From: Brevundimonas sp. UBA7635 | Lineage (GTDB): Bacteria; Pseudomonadota; Alphaproteobacteria; Caulobacterales; Caulobacteraceae | Direction of reading: 5' to 3' | Length of the DNA: 13,576 nt | Assembly: GCA_002483865.1 (NCBI GenBank) | Contig: DLIT01000038.1 | Span: 1-13,576 of the forward strand | Part shown: piece by piece, positions 13,556 through 13,576 of the stretch | Position numbering within the stretch: the first letter of the stretch is position 1 | Layout of the letters: the number at the start of each line of letters is the position of its first letter | Translations under genes and position numbers: made by a program | The notes under the pieces: generated by a model | What the model was told of the DNA's origin: nothing | What the model saw: the letters and a program-made list of their open reading frames with translations, nothing else | Databases searched by the model: none

Positions 13556-13576
13556 ATGGCCAAGGAAAAGTTCGAA
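13556..13576 (+). CDS. tuf: Elongation factor Tu, first seven codons
   Basis: The window ends after MAKEKFE, the standard EF-Tu N-terminus. CAGGAG at 13542-13547 is a good ribosome binding site, eight bases ahead of the ATG. The tRNA-Tyr and tRNA-Gly genes directly upstream are the classical partners of tuf, so joint transcription is expected. EF-Tu delivers aminoacyl-tRNA to the ribosome. A small stem (AAGCG/CGCTT, 13514-13529) lies in the leader. Seven residues alone would not prove the call, but the context makes it strong. Confidence 0.85.

Overview
The window is high-GC DNA with G/C-rich third codon positions. Gene content (a DUF1489 protein, methylcrotonyl-CoA carboxylase genes, a short MetG, IPTL-CTERM proteins, tRNA genes directly before tuf) points to an alphaproteobacterium, most likely of the Caulobacterales (Caulobacter/Brevundimonas/Phenylobacterium type). 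The genus cannot be fixed from the sequence alone. Genes are dense; no gap between genes exceeds about 210 bases.

Layout. (1) 1-398, minus strand: the 5' part of a protein with a cyclic-nucleotide-binding domain, divergent from the next block across an 80-base gap that holds an inverted repeat. (2) 479-5182, plus strand: three genes for the middle of leucine/isovalerate breakdown. These are the carboxyltransferase (beta) subunit of methylcrotonyl-CoA carboxylase, a methylglutaconyl-CoA hydratase-like crotonase, and the biotin-carrying (alpha) subunit. Together they take 3-methylcrotonyl-CoA to HMG-CoA; isovaleryl-CoA dehydrogenase and HMG-CoA lyase are not in the window. (3) 5257-7068, plus strand: a DUF1489 protein and a MATE efflux pump, separated by a 20-base palindrome. 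(4) 7184-8890, plus strand: methionyl-tRNA synthetase, closed by a strong terminator that also serves the convergent gene.

(5) 8954-11106, minus strand: two tandem paralogous secreted proteins, the most unusual part of the window. Each has a signal peptide, two SprB-type repeats, an adhesin-type beta domain and a C-terminal IPTL-CTERM sorting signal. The genes are separate modules, each with its own related 61-base leader and its own terminator, and the terminators share one core that is also found behind terC. (6) 11233-12084, minus strand: a TerC-family membrane protein with a His/Lys-rich tail. (7) 12216-13091, minus strand: the 23S rRNA methyltransferase RlmB. (8) 13242-13576, plus strand: tRNA-Tyr(GUA), tRNA-Gly(UCC) and the first seven codons of tuf, the classical tRNA-tuf arrangement.

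Most of the window is conserved core metabolism and translation. No CRISPR array, insertion sequence, phage gene or defence island was seen. The best candidate for something little described is the tandem pair of SprB/IPTL-CTERM surface proteins, whose sorting enzyme (expected to be an exosortase of the XrtH type) must lie elsewhere in the genome.
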